Shown here: positions 17,581 through 26,385 of the stretch, piece by piece
Numbering within the stretch: the stretch's first letter is position 1
Layout of the letters: every line of letters begins with the position of its first letter
DNA from: JBNFVY01 sp049943335
GTDB taxonomy: Bacteria; Pseudomonadota; Alphaproteobacteria; Rhodobacterales; Rhodobacteraceae
NCBI RefSeq assembly: GCF_049943335.1
Contig: NZ_JBNFVY010000010.1
Location: 35,204-99,203 of the forward strand
Direction: 5' to 3'
DNA: 64,000 bases
The notes under the pieces: generated by a model
Databases searched by the model: none
Told to the model about the DNA's origin: nothing
What the model saw: the letters and a program-made list of their open reading frames with translations, nothing else
Position numbers and translations under genes: made by a program

Positions 17581-19152
17581 TTGTTCGCTCAAGTTATTGG
17601 GGTGATGGTATTGGAAAAGGGTAGTCAGTCGGGTCCGACGGCGGAAGTCGTTGCGCCCGAACGCCTGGCACTGTTGACGCACGACATAAGGGCAGCCTTA
17701 TCGGATGTGTTAGGCGGACTGAGCTTGATTGACGCGTCCGAGATAACGCCAGAGCTGCGCAGCCAATTCGAGCAGGTTCGCGGGTCGGCGGATTTGCTCT
17801 CGCGGCTGCTTGAGGATGCACTATCGGCCTGGCTGGGCCAGAGCATAGAGCCGCATCAAGTCTTGCCGACCGTGCATTTGCAGAGGCTCGTTCGTGCGCT
17901 GCACGTGCGCTGCGAGCTATTTTCGCGCTATACTGGCACCGCGCACCGCATCAACGTGTCTATTGCAGACACCCTGCCAAAGCGCGTGCGTATCGATGGG
18001 CTTTCGCTGGAACGCATTTTGACGAACGTTCTCGCGAACGCTTTGCGCCATGTCCCGGATGGGGAAATCGACTTTTTGGCCTATCAAGACGACAACGGTG
18101 CGCTGGTTTTCGAAATTCAAGACAACGGCCCCGGATTGCCCGAAGCCGAACTTCATGCCCAAGTCGACCAAAAGGAATTCGAACCGTTCACGCGCGGCAT
18201 GCCGGGATCGGGTTATGGCCTTCGGATCGCGCGCGATCTTGCACATCGGCTGGGCGGCAAGCTGGATCTGGTGAACCGGACAGATCAAAGTGGCACATGT
18301 GTCATGCTACGCATTCCCGCCGAGGCCTGGACAAAAGCGGAACGCGACCACACGCAGGCACGCCTGCCGGACCTTGCCGGCAAAACAGTACTCTTGGCCG
18401 ATGATAGCGACGCGCATCGCATGCTCTTGGCGCAGTATCTTGGGCAAATGGGTGCGCAGTGCGTTACGACATCGGATGCCGCCCAGGCCAGCGCAAAGCT
18501 TCGCGAACACGATATCGACATCGCAGTATTGGATATCGACCTGCCCATGCAGAGCGGTTTGACGGTCATGCAGGACTACCGGCAGAGCTTTGGGGCAGGC
18601 TTGGGGGCGCAAACCGTGTTCATCGCCGTCACGGCGTTTTCGCTTCCCGGAATGACCGCCAGCCTGGAAAGCGCCGGTTTCGACGGCGTCATAACCAAGC
18701 CAATAGGCGGTGCCAGTACGTTCGGTCACAAGCTTGCCGAAATTCTCGGTCTGCCCCTGTCCCGGCCCGCGAACGCCGAACTGGATGAAAAGGCCAGACC
18801 AGATCATCTCACTGAAAATCTGGAACGCCTGATGTTGACGGTCGGCCCCGCGCAATCAAAAGAGCTTTTGCGCAGACTTCAGAACGATTTGAGCGAAGCT
18901 GCGAAATTATTGCGCAAGGGTGTCGCCGAAAACAACGCGCAACTGCTGCGTCGCTGGGCCCATGTCGCCGGGGCGGTGGCCGGCAGTATCGGGGCGAACG
19001 ACCCGCCGTTGCTGGCCGCGCGCATGACCAGCGCCTTGGATCGCGGCGGACCGCAAAGCGCGGCGCGGCTTGCGCGCACGCTGATCGCCAGCATTGATGA
19101 GTTGATCGAAGAAATCGCGGTTTTCCACCACTATTATGGGGACGTGACATGA
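17581..19152 (+). CDS. Hybrid sensor histidine kinase (HisKA-HATPase-REC-Hpt-like)
   Basis: About 515-523 residues; a TTG at 17581 or ATG at 17605 may start it, neither with a strong ribosome site. No sensor or membrane domain precedes the kinase core, so it is cytoplasmic. Order: phospho-acceptor box LLTHDIRAAL (H34); HATPase with NVLANALRH (N box), EIQDNGPGLPE (G1) and GSGYGLRI (G2); REC domain VLLADDSDAHR with phospho-Asp about D318; C-terminal region with WAHVAGAVAGSIGA (H461), shaped like an Hpt box but with the usual K-G replaced by G-A. Its stop overlaps the response regulator start by 4 bases, so the two form one phosphorelay. The signal is unknown. Confidence 0.88.
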   Translation: MFAQVIGVMVLEKGSQSGPTAEVVAPERLALLTHDIRAALSDVLGGLSLIDASEITPELRSQFEQVRGSADLLSRLLEDALSAWLGQSIEPHQVLPTVHLQRLVRALHVRCELFSRYTGTAHRINVSIADTLPKRVRIDGLSLERILTNVLANALRHVPDGEIDFLAYQDDNGALVFEIQDNGPGLPEAELHAQVDQKEFEPFTRGMPGSGYGLRIARDLAHRLGGKLDLVNRTDQSGTCVMLRIPAEAWTKAERDHTQARLPDLAGKTVLLADDSDAHRMLLAQYLGQMGAQCVTTSDAAQASAKLREHDIDIAVLDIDLPMQSGLTVMQDYRQSFGAGLGAQTVFIAVTAFSLPGMTASLESAGFDGVITKPIGGASTFGHKLAEILGLPLSRPANAELDEKARPDHLTENLERLMLTVGPAQSKELLRRLQNDLSEAAKLLRKGVAENNAQLLRRWAHVAGAVAGSIGANDPPLLAARMTSALDRGGPQSAARLARTLIASIDELIEEIAVFHHYYGDVT

Positions 19153-20495
19153 CCCCGTCCCCCATTCTTTTGATCGAAGACACGACAAGCCTGCGCACCA
19201 TATACGAGGGCGCGTTGCGCCAGTCTGGATATCAGGTCGAAACAGCCGCTAGCGGGGCCGAAGCGCGGCAGAAAATGCGCGTGCACGACTATCAGGTTGT
19301 CCTATTGGACATCATGCTGCCAGACGTCGATGGGATTGAGCTCTTGCCTGAAATCGCCGAGGCCCATCCGAATGCGCGCATCGTGGTTATCACGGCCCAT
19401 GGCTCTGTCCACCGCGCCGTCGAAGCCATGCGCTCGGGGGCGTTCGATTTCCTGACCAAACCGATCGACAATCAGACCCTGCTGGACATCGTGATGAACG
19501 CCCGTGCAGATGCACGTCAGGCAGAACGGCTGTCAACGGAACCCCTCGGCGGGCTCATCGGGTCGTCGCAGGCGATGCGCGACATCTACAAGCGCGTGCG
19601 CAATGTTGCCAAGTCTATGGCGTGCGTGTTCATCACCGGCGAAACCGGCACAGGCAAGCAGATGTGCGCCCAGGCCATTCACGCGCTGTCGCCGCAATCG
19701 GAAGGTCCCTTTGTTCCGGTCAATTGTGCTGCTATGTCGACTGAGGCGCTTGAGCGCGAATTGACAGGGCTGTCTGGGCCGACCAACACGCCTCGGGCCT
19801 TTGAACGCGCCAAGGGCGGAACACTATTTCTGAATGAAGTCAGTGAATTGGCGCCACATTTGCAAGCTGGTCTTCTAACCTTGCTTCAGTCGCCGACAGA
19901 AAGCGGGACGGCCGCGTCAATGCGTGTTCGCAGCGCTAGGGTGATCTGCGCCTGCTCAAAAGATCCGACCAAGGAAATGCGCGAGGGGCGTTTGCGCAGC
20001 GATCTTTATTATCGCCTCGGAATCCTGCCAATTCATTTGCCGCCGCTTCGCGAACGCAGCCAGGACGTCATCGAAGTCGCCGAAGCCCTGCTGGCGCGGA
20101 TCGCCGCTGGCGAAGGCCGGCAGGTTCCCCGTCTTTCGCAAGACGTGCGCGCCCTGTTTCTTGAGCACGCATGGCCGGGCAACCTGCGCCAACTGGAAAG
20201 CGTTCTCTGGAACCAGGTCGCGCTGAACTATAGCCCGGTTATTCGCCTGTCGTCGTTGCCCGATGAATTTTTGGACGCAAGGGATACCGTCAGTCCCCCA
20301 CCCAGCATCAGCAAAGAAGACGCGATTGATGCTCTGGTGGGCAAAACACTGTCTGACGTCGAACGTCAATTGATTGAAAAGACCATCGAAGCGGAAGGCG
20401 GTGCGGTATCTTTGGCCGCGAAACGGTTGGGCGTGTCGCCGTCAACGCTGTACCGCAAGCTCGAAGCTTGGGGCCTGCCCACACCCCGTCGCTGA
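19149..20495 (+). CDS. NtrC/LuxO-like response regulator without GAFTGA loop
   Basis: 448 residues: REC domain (ILLIEDTTS, phospho-Asp D54 in LLDIMLPDVDG, KPI at the end), AAA+ domain, and a Fis-type HTH at the C-terminus (LAAKRLGVSPSTLYRKLEAW). Walker A is GETGTGKQ (K170). Two features are unusual. The stretch where sigma-54 activators carry GAFTGA reads LTGLSGPTNTPRAF, so the sigma-54 contact is missing; and Walker B is LFLNEV, with N229 instead of Asp. The arginine-finger segment RLRSDLYYRL is kept. Rhodobacter NtrC is a known precedent for a GAFTGA-less family member that works with sigma-70. Coupled by ATGA overlap to the upstream hybrid kinase. Confidence 0.88.
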   Translation: MTPSPILLIEDTTSLRTIYEGALRQSGYQVETAASGAEARQKMRVHDYQVVLLDIMLPDVDGIELLPEIAEAHPNARIVVITAHGSVHRAVEAMRSGAFDFLTKPIDNQTLLDIVMNARADARQAERLSTEPLGGLIGSSQAMRDIYKRVRNVAKSMACVFITGETGTGKQMCAQAIHALSPQSEGPFVPVNCAAMSTEALERELTGLSGPTNTPRAFERAKGGTLFLNEVSELAPHLQAGLLTLLQSPTESGTAASMRVRSARVICACSKDPTKEMREGRLRSDLYYRLGILPIHLPPLRERSQDVIEVAEALLARIAAGEGRQVPRLSQDVRALFLEHAWPGNLRQLESVLWNQVALNYSPVIRLSSLPDEFLDARDTVSPPPSISKEDAIDALVGKTLSDVERQLIEKTIEAEGGAVSLAAKRLGVSPSTLYRKLEAWGLPTPRR

Positions 20496-20539
20496 TCGGG
20501 CAACTCTTGGCCCGGACGGGCCCCAGTTTGGCGACGGGG

Positions 20540-21304
20540 TCAGACGAACTGCTCGCGGATCAGCCGTTCTTCCAACCCGTGGCCCGGATCGAACAATACC
20601 CGGTGCGCGACATCGCGGGCCGATTCAATCTCAACCCAGATCACATCGCGCACGCTGCGCCCGTCGGCATCGGCCATGACCGGGCGCTTGGGCGCTTCCA
20701 ATACGTCGAAGCGGACCTTGGCGTTTTGCGGCAACAATGCCCCGCGCCAGCGGCGGGGCCGGAAGGCGGCCATGGCAGTCAGCGCCAAGACATCCGAGCC
20801 GATCGGCAGAATCGGACCATGCGCCGAATAATTATACGCGGTCGACCCGGCTGGTGTGCTCAACAGTGCCCCGTCGCAAACCAGTTCGTCCATGCGAACC
20901 TTGCCATCGATCGAAATTTGCAGTTTCGCGGCCTGCGGCCCGGCCCGCAAGAGCGCCACTTCGTTGATCGCCAGCGCGTGATGGACCGTCCCGTCGGCAC
21001 TTTCCGCGGACATGCGCAGTGGGTGGATGACCTCTTCTTCGGCGGCGGCAAGGCGCGCGTCCAGGGCCTCTTCGGAATACTCGTTCATCAAGAACCCGAT
21101 GGTTCCCCGGTTCATGCCATAGACCGGAACGTCCAGTTCTTGCGTATCATGCAGCGTATGCAGCATGAACCCGTCCCCACCCAAGGCCACGATCACGTCG
21201 GCCTCGTTCATCGGAACGTTGCCATAGCGTTTGGCCAGACGCATTTTGGCGCGCTGCGCGATATCGGCCTTGCTTGCGGTCAGAGCGATTTTCAGATCGG
21301 TCAT
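20540..21304 (-). CDS. nadK: NAD kinase
   Basis: 254 residues. It phosphorylates NAD to NADP with ATP or polyphosphate. It contains the conserved VIVALGGDGFMLHTLH (GGDG), NRGTIGFLMNEY, and STPAGSTAYNYSAHGPILPI motifs of the family. The ATG at 21304 gives the normal start MTDLKIALTASKADIAQRA; an in-frame ATG at 21337 adds 11 residues without homology. It is convergent with the response regulator (44-base gap) and divergent from glyA. Confidence 0.94.
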   Translation of the reverse strand: MTDLKIALTASKADIAQRAKMRLAKRYGNVPMNEADVIVALGGDGFMLHTLHDTQELDVPVYGMNRGTIGFLMNEYSEEALDARLAAAEEEVIHPLRMSAESADGTVHHALAINEVALLRAGPQAAKLQISIDGKVRMDELVCDGALLSTPAGSTAYNYSAHGPILPIGSDVLALTAMAAFRPRRWRGALLPQNAKVRFDVLEAPKRPVMADADGRSVRDVIWVEIESARDVAHRVLFDPGHGLEERLIREQFV

Positions 21305-21473
21305 GGCTGGCCGTTTCCCCGTTCCCTTCATTCCCAATGACTACCAGCCAAAGGGGGCAAGTCCACCGAATTCGCGGCGTTCAACATGAATATGCATCAA
21401 ACGAGGGTTTCCGTTGCGCGCATGATCGTCTAAACCGCGCCCATCTGCACCGCTGCCAACGATGAGAGCCCCC

Positions 21474-22769
21474 ATGACAGATACATTCCGCGATTCCGGA
21501 TTTTTTTCTGAAACCCTCGCCGCGCGCGACCCCGAACTGATGGACGTCATCACCAAGGAACTCGGTCGCCAACGGGACGAGATCGAATTGATCGCCTCGG
21601 AAAACATCGTCTCCAGGGCGGTTCTGGAAGCGCAGGGTTCCGTACTGACGAACAAATACGCCGAAGGCTATCCCGGTCGCCGCTACTATGGCGGCTGCCA
21701 ATATGTGGATATCGCCGAAAATCTGGCCCGCGACCGCGCCAAGGATCTGTTCGGCTGCAAATACGCCAACGTCCAGCCAAATTCTGGCAGCCAGGCGAAC
21801 CAGGGCGTGTTCACCGCGCTTTTGCAGCCGGGTGACACGATCCTGGGCATGTCACTGGACGCCGGCGGCCACCTGACCCACGGGGCCAAGCCGAACCAGT
21901 CGGGCAAATGGTTCAATGCTGTCCAGTATGGCGTGCGCCAGCAAGACCAGCGCATCGATTACGAAGCCATTCAGGAACTGGCCAGCGAACACCGGCCAAA
22001 GCTGCTCATCGCAGGTGGCTCGGCCATTCCCCGTCAAGTCGACTTCGCCAAAATGCGCGAAATCGCCGACAGTGTTGGCGCCTACCTGATGGTCGACATG
22101 GCCCACTTTGCCGGGCTGGTCGCTGGTGGGCAGCATCCGTCACCCTTCCCCCATGCTGACGTGGCCACCACCACGACGCACAAGACCCTGCGCGGCCCGC
22201 GCGGCGGCATGATTCTGACCAACAATCCTGAGATCGCCAAAAAGGTCAACTCGGCCATCTTCCCGGGCATCCAAGGCGGTCCGCTGATGCACGTGATTGC
22301 TGCAAAAGCCGTGGCCTTCGGCGAAGCGCTGCGCCCTGAATTCAAGGACTACGCCGCGCAGGTGGTCAAGAACGCACAAGCCTTGGCCGATCAGCTGATG
22401 AAAGGCGGTCTGGACATCGTGACCGGTGGGACCGACACGCACGTACTGCTGGTCGATCTTCGCCCCAAGGGCGTGAAAGGCAACGCGACAGAAGACGCGC
22501 TTGGCCGCGCCCACATCACGTGCAACAAGAATGGCATCCCCTTCGATCCCGAGCCGCCGATGGTAACCTCGGGCGTGCGTCTGGGGACACCGGCAGGAAC
22601 CACCCGCGGTTTTGCCGAGGCCGAGTTCCGCCAGATCGCCGACTGGATCGTCGAAGTGGTCGACGGGTTGGCCACGAACGGCGAAGACAATAATGCCGAG
22701 GTCGAGGCCGCCGTCCGCGCCAAGGTCGAAACACTCTGCAAAGCCTTTCCGATCTACCCCGAGCTCTAA
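21474..22769 (+). CDS. glyA: Serine hydroxymethyltransferase
   Basis: 431 residues, the standard length. It converts serine and tetrahydrofolate to glycine and methylene-THF. The PLP-binding lysine is in VATTTTHKTLRGPRGG; the N-terminal RQRDEIELIASENIVS and NKYAEGYPGRRYYGGC substrate motifs are typical. The frame opens at 21462 but the ATG at 21474 fits the family. It is a single-gene transcription unit closed by a strong intrinsic terminator 24 bases after the stop. Confidence 0.97.
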   Translation: MTDTFRDSGFFSETLAARDPELMDVITKELGRQRDEIELIASENIVSRAVLEAQGSVLTNKYAEGYPGRRYYGGCQYVDIAENLARDRAKDLFGCKYANVQPNSGSQANQGVFTALLQPGDTILGMSLDAGGHLTHGAKPNQSGKWFNAVQYGVRQQDQRIDYEAIQELASEHRPKLLIAGGSAIPRQVDFAKMREIADSVGAYLMVDMAHFAGLVAGGQHPSPFPHADVATTTTHKTLRGPRGGMILTNNPEIAKKVNSAIFPGIQGGPLMHVIAAKAVAFGEALRPEFKDYAAQVVKNAQALADQLMKGGLDIVTGGTDTHVLLVDLRPKGVKGNATEDALGRAHITCNKNGIPFDPEPPMVTSGVRLGTPAGTTRGFAEAEFRQIADWIVEVVDGLATNGEDNNAEVEAAVRAKVETLCKAFPIYPEL

Positions 22770-22792
22770 TTGCCAGCATAGGGACGTTTCAG

Positions 22793-22832
22793 CCGCCGCG
22801 CCCCTCGTCGGGGATGCGGCGGTTTCTTTTTT
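22793..22832 (+). terminator. Strong intrinsic terminator of glyA
   Basis: The stem CCGCCGC/GCGGCGG continues inward as CCCC/GGGG (small internal bulge, TCGTC loop) and is followed directly by TTTCTTTTTT. This is a textbook Rho-independent terminator and the best in the window. Confidence 0.92.
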
Positions 22833-23231
22833 GCACCCTCGGCTGGCCCATGACACCTGAACCTGCTGGGGTCGCCACTGACTGCTTGGCGGGCTGAATG
22901 CGGGACGAAACGGGAAATCGGGGAATTGTCCGGCGCCATGTTGGAACAGCGCGATAGTCACAGGGGCGCCAACGATGCTGTGCCGAATGCGTTTCACCGT
23001 GCAAACCGCTTGGGGCCCATCGGCGGTGAACACACGGCGCTGGCACCAGCACGCATTGACCGGCAAGATTTCAAACAGATGCGCGATGGTCAGGCGAAGC
23101 GGGTTTCGTCGACAGGTGCCCATGTTGCGTGACATCGTCGATCATTGCCAAACAACTCTTCGCGGCCAACCACGTCTGATCCACCGGCCATCCGGTCGAA
23201 GAGTTCCCACTTCGCCGGTTTCGACCGGCGC
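22833..23231. other. Intergenic stretch with no supported gene
   Basis: About 400 bases between the glyA terminator and the next minus-strand gene. Several short frames exist on both strands, but none has a ribosome-binding site with matching codon use or a recognisable motif. The most protein-like is a minus-strand frame beginning at 23135 (RRNPLRLTIAHLFEIL), which runs on antisense through glyA and is therefore doubtful. No RNA gene was recognised. Confidence 0.5.
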
Positions 23232-23606
23232 CTAGACAAATCCGCGCAATCGCAGCACCCAAATGACCGCCACAGCCGTGACCAGCAGCACGAACACCAC
23301 GCCAGCCGCAATATTCAACGCCATGCCCTTGCGCCCGGACCAAGGGTCTTGCTGTGAAAGCCAGTGCTCAAGTTCGTGAAAAGCCCGGTCTACGGCCGCG
23401 TGATCGATTTGACGGGCCAGTTTGGGCGACTGCTCCAATTCGACCGCTCGGGCGATGACGCCCCCCTGGCGGCGCGCCCAGCGGGGCAATCGCCGTCCGA
23501 CCCGTCGCAACCGTCCAGCGAACCCTTTGCCGCCGACGCCCATGTGGGTGTGCAACATGTCAGACAGCGCTTCGGCGCGGGTCGCGATCGGTGTTGGCGG
23601 CAACAT
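23232..23606 (-). CDS. Small C-terminally anchored membrane protein, unknown function
   Basis: 124 residues. A basic, Arg-rich N-terminal half (RLRRVGRRLPRWARRQ) is followed by a short acidic amphipathic region and a single transmembrane helix at about 98-118 (AAGVVFVLLVTAVAVIWVL), ending in RLRGFV. Codon use matches its neighbours. It resembles conserved single-span proteins common in Rhodobacterales, but I do not recognise a named family. It is divergent from the hydrolase gene, 64 bases apart. Confidence 0.65.
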   Translation of the reverse strand: MLPPTPIATRAEALSDMLHTHMGVGGKGFAGRLRRVGRRLPRWARRQGGVIARAVELEQSPKLARQIDHAAVDRAFHELEHWLSQQDPWSGRKGMALNIAAGVVFVLLVTAVAVIWVLRLRGFV

Positions 23607-23670
23607 AGCCGCACCCTAACGGTTGGCCCTGCCCCTTTCCAGCCCCGCCGCGGCGCGCTACACCGCGCAT

Positions 23671-24423
23671 ATGCTGAACTTCGAAACATACGGAACCGCA
23701 ACCGATTTGCCGTCCCTGCTGATCGCCCACGGGCTTTTCGGCAGCGCCCGGAATTGGGGCGTGATCGCCAAACGGATGAGCACTGACCGGAAGGTGATCG
23801 CGGTCGACATGCGCAACCACGCCAATAGCTTCTGGGCGAACAGCCACAGCTACGCCGATCTAGCAGCAGACTTGGCCGAAGTGCTTGAGCAACAGGGAAA
23901 AATGGACGTTATGGGCCATTCCATGGGCGGCAAGGCCGCGATGGTCCTGGCGCTCTCGCGGCCAAACCTGGTCAATCGGCTGGTCGTGGCCGACATTGCG
24001 CCCATGGCCTATAGTCACACGCAAAACCATCTTATCGCGGCCATGCGCAAGGTGGATTTGAGCAAGGTCGAGCGCCGCTCAGACGCTGATGCGCAATTGG
24101 CCCAATGGGTGGAAACGCCCGCCACACGGGCCTTTTTGCTGCAATCGCTGGACGTCAAACGCAAATGTTGGGTGCTGAATTTGGACGTTCTGGAAGCCGA
24201 GATGGACAAGATCACCGGCTGGCCCGAAATCTCGGGCTGCTTCACCGGTCCAACGCTGTTCTTGTCCGGCGCCGACAGCGATTATGTCCCGCGCGAGGCG
24301 CGTGATGCGATCACTGCGCTATTCCCCAAGGCAAAATTCGCCAAGATTCCCGGCGCCGGCCACTGGTTGCACGCTGAAAAACCACGCGAATTCGAAGCCG
24401 CGTTGCGCGTTTTTCTCAGTTGA
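23671..24423 (+). CDS. Alpha/beta-fold hydrolase (YbfF-like esterase)
   Basis: 250 residues. The alpha/beta-hydrolase core is complete: oxyanion segment LLIAHGLFGSARNW, nucleophile elbow MGHSMGGKAAM (Ser), acidic residue in LFLSGADSDYV, and the C-terminal histidine in PGAGHWLHAEKP. The motif NWGVIAKRMSTDRKVIAVDMRNH is typical of the YbfF esterase subgroup. The ATG at 23671 (MLNFETYG) is preferred over an upstream frame opening at 23623. Substrate unknown. Its last 8 bases overlap the end of the convergent small membrane gene. Confidence 0.86.
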   Translation: MLNFETYGTATDLPSLLIAHGLFGSARNWGVIAKRMSTDRKVIAVDMRNHANSFWANSHSYADLAADLAEVLEQQGKMDVMGHSMGGKAAMVLALSRPNLVNRLVVADIAPMAYSHTQNHLIAAMRKVDLSKVERRSDADAQLAQWVETPATRAFLLQSLDVKRKCWVLNLDVLEAEMDKITGWPEISGCFTGPTLFLSGADSDYVPREARDAITALFPKAKFAKIPGAGHWLHAEKPREFEAALRVFLS

Positions 24424-24601
24424 GCGAGACGATCTTCTTGGCCACCAGATAGGTCACCGGGATCGACAGGACCAAGCCCGTCGCGGCCCCCGCCAGAATC
24501 GGCCTCAGCGTGTCCAACCCCATGGTTAACACCACGATAATCCCAACCCCCATCAGCGTGGTCGAAATTATCGCAAACAGGATCACCGCCAAACGTCTCA
24601 T
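24416..24601 (-). CDS. 61-residue two-helix membrane protein
   Basis: A strong ribosome-binding site (AAGGAGGCGGTG before the ATG) fixes the start at 24601. The product is almost entirely two hydrophobic helices (RLAVILFAIISTTLMGVGII and LAGAATGLVLSIPVTYLVA) and ends in KKIVSLN. Proteins like this in Rhodobacteraceae are often labelled CTP synthetase in databases, which cannot be right for a 61-residue membrane peptide. Function unknown. Confidence 0.75.
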   Translation of the reverse strand: MRRLAVILFAIISTTLMGVGIIVVLTMGLDTLRPILAGAATGLVLSIPVTYLVAKKIVSLN

Positions 24602-24828
24602 CACCGCCTCCTTTTTTGCAAGCGCGTTCAAGGGTGGTTTATTCCAATTGGCGAACGCGGCCTTGATCCAGATCAGACCGCAATTGTCCCTATTTCCGCC
24701 CGCCAAATCCGCCCGTCAGCGCCGCAAGCACTGGTAAGCTGCCCCGTGTGACGCGTCCAAAAAGATTATCGTCAATTCAGCGGTTGGCATTTCCAGGCCG
24801 CACAGGCTGGCGTCACAGGTGACGCGCA

Positions 24829-26385
24829 TCAATCTGTTGGCAACATCGCTTGCAGGGCGGACAAAGTGTCGGCTTCGCACGCGGGTTTGTCCCAACGGAT
24901 TCGGGAAATGCGTGGAAAGCGCATCGCCAGCCCTGATTTGTGTCGGCTGGAACGGTTGAGCCCTTCGAACGCCACCTCGAATACCAGGTCGGGCTTGACC
25001 GACCGGACCGGGCCAAAGCGGTCGATCGTGTTGGCGCGGATGAACTTGTCCAGTTTGCGCAACTCTTCGTCGGTGAAGCCGAAATAGGCCTTGCCCACTG
25101 GCACCAGCGTATCACCGTCCCAGACGCCGAAAGTATAGTCGGAATAAAACCCCGACCGTTTTCCGTGCCCGCGCTGCGCATAGATCAGCACCGCGTCCAC
25201 GACCATGGGATCGCGCTTCCATTTGAACCATGGACCACGCTTGCGTCCGGCTAGGTAAGTGCTGTCGCGGCGCTTGATCATGACGCCCTCGATCTCGGGC
25301 GCAGGCGGGTCGCCGCGCAGCGCGGCCAGTTGATCCCACGACGCAAAATCCAGCAGGGGCGAGATGTCCAGCCGCGGTCCCGTAGGCACCTGATCCAGAC
25401 GTGCACGGCGCTGGTCAAAAGGCAAATCGCGCAGGTCTTCGCCCTGCCAGATCAACAGGTCATAGGCGCGCAACGCAGCAGGGTGCGACGCCTGCAATGC
25501 CTTGCTGACGGACTTTCGGTTCAGGCGTTTTTGCAGATCGCCGAACGGAGCGACCGCATCGCCGCGCCGCACCAATAGTTCGCCGTCCAACGTGCCGTCG
25601 AAATCCAGCGTGTCCATGAGATCGGGAAACGCGCCCGAGATATCTTCGCCCGTCCGCGAATAGAGCCGCCGCACGCCCTGTTCGCTGACCGCCTGTACCC
25701 GAATCCCGTCCCATTTCCATTCAGCGGCATAGGCGGCCGGATCCAACGATTGCAAACTGTCCAGATCGGTCGGCGTGGATAGCATAACGGGACGAAATGG
25801 CGCCAAACCGGCCTGAACGGGCTTATCGCCCCCTTCAAGCCAAACGAAGAGGTCTTCGTAGGGCGGTGTCAGCCCATGCCACAGCTCTTCGATGTCAGTC
25901 ACATCGACCCCGCCAAAGGTCGCCAGCGCTGTACGCGCCAACCGTCCAGACACCCCCACCCGAAGCCCGCCTGTCGCCAATTTCAGCAACGCGTACCGCT
26001 CAGACGGGGGCAAGGTGTCCAGCCAACCACCGATCAGGCGCGGCAGGTCGGTCTTTGGGGCGCGGCGCAATGTGTCCACCACATCGGGCAAGCCAATGTC
26101 TTGCGGCGGCGCATCCGTTGGCCAGGCCAATGCGATCGTTTCGGCCAGATCGCCAACGAAATCATATGACAGCGCGAAAAGCTCTTCGTCCACGCGTTCT
26201 GTCACCATGGCGCGCAGCAGGCTGGGCGTCACCGTACGCAGGGCCAAGTCCCCGGTTAGCGCGGCCAGGGCATAGCCCCGTTCGGGATCCGATACCGTAC
26301 GCAGGTATTCGCGGATCAACGCCAGCTTGCCATTTCGAGCAGGTGTAAAAGCCAAACGCTCTAGAAGGGTGGCAAAGGCACGCAT
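24829..26385 (-). CDS. ATP-dependent DNA ligase (ligase-associated repair type)
   Basis: 518 residues. The adenylation lysine is in AAEWKWDGIRVQ (KxDG). Further nucleotidyltransferase motifs follow: LYSRTGEDIS, FDGTLDGELLV, IEGVMIKRRDSTY and PWFKWKRD. An N-terminal DNA-binding domain precedes (about residues 1-180) and an OB domain follows. This is the bacterial family often called cisplatin damage response ligase. The start at 26385 (MRAFATLLERLAF) overlaps the exonuclease stop by one base (TGATG), so they are coupled. The helicase and phosphoesterase (PdeM) genes that often complete this set are not in the window. Confidence 0.92.
   Translation of the reverse strand: MRAFATLLERLAFTPARNGKLALIREYLRTVSDPERGYALAALTGDLALRTVTPSLLRAMVTERVDEELFALSYDFVGDLAETIALAWPTDAPPQDIGLPDVVDTLRRAPKTDLPRLIGGWLDTLPPSERYALLKLATGGLRVGVSGRLARTALATFGGVDVTDIEELWHGLTPPYEDLFVWLEGGDKPVQAGLAPFRPVMLSTPTDLDSLQSLDPAAYAAEWKWDGIRVQAVSEQGVRRLYSRTGEDISGAFPDLMDTLDFDGTLDGELLVRRGDAVAPFGDLQKRLNRKSVSKALQASHPAALRAYDLLIWQGEDLRDLPFDQRRARLDQVPTGPRLDISPLLDFASWDQLAALRGDPPAPEIEGVMIKRRDSTYLAGRKRGPWFKWKRDPMVVDAVLIYAQRGHGKRSGFYSDYTFGVWDGDTLVPVGKAYFGFTDEELRKLDKFIRANTIDRFGPVRSVKPDLVFEVAFEGLNRSSRHKSGLAMRFPRISRIRWDKPACEADTLSALQAMLPTD

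Noticed and set aside
20509..20522. Terminator between response regulator and nadK
   Set aside because: Only a 5-bp stem (GGCCC/GGGCC) with no T-run on either strand.
22140..23135. 331-residue minus-strand frame
   Set aside because: Mostly antisense to glyA, a typical GC-rich shadow; no ribosome site and no recognisable motif.
24416..24601. CTP synthetase label for the 61-residue protein
   Set aside because: The product is a two-helix membrane peptide with no glutaminase or synthetase motif.
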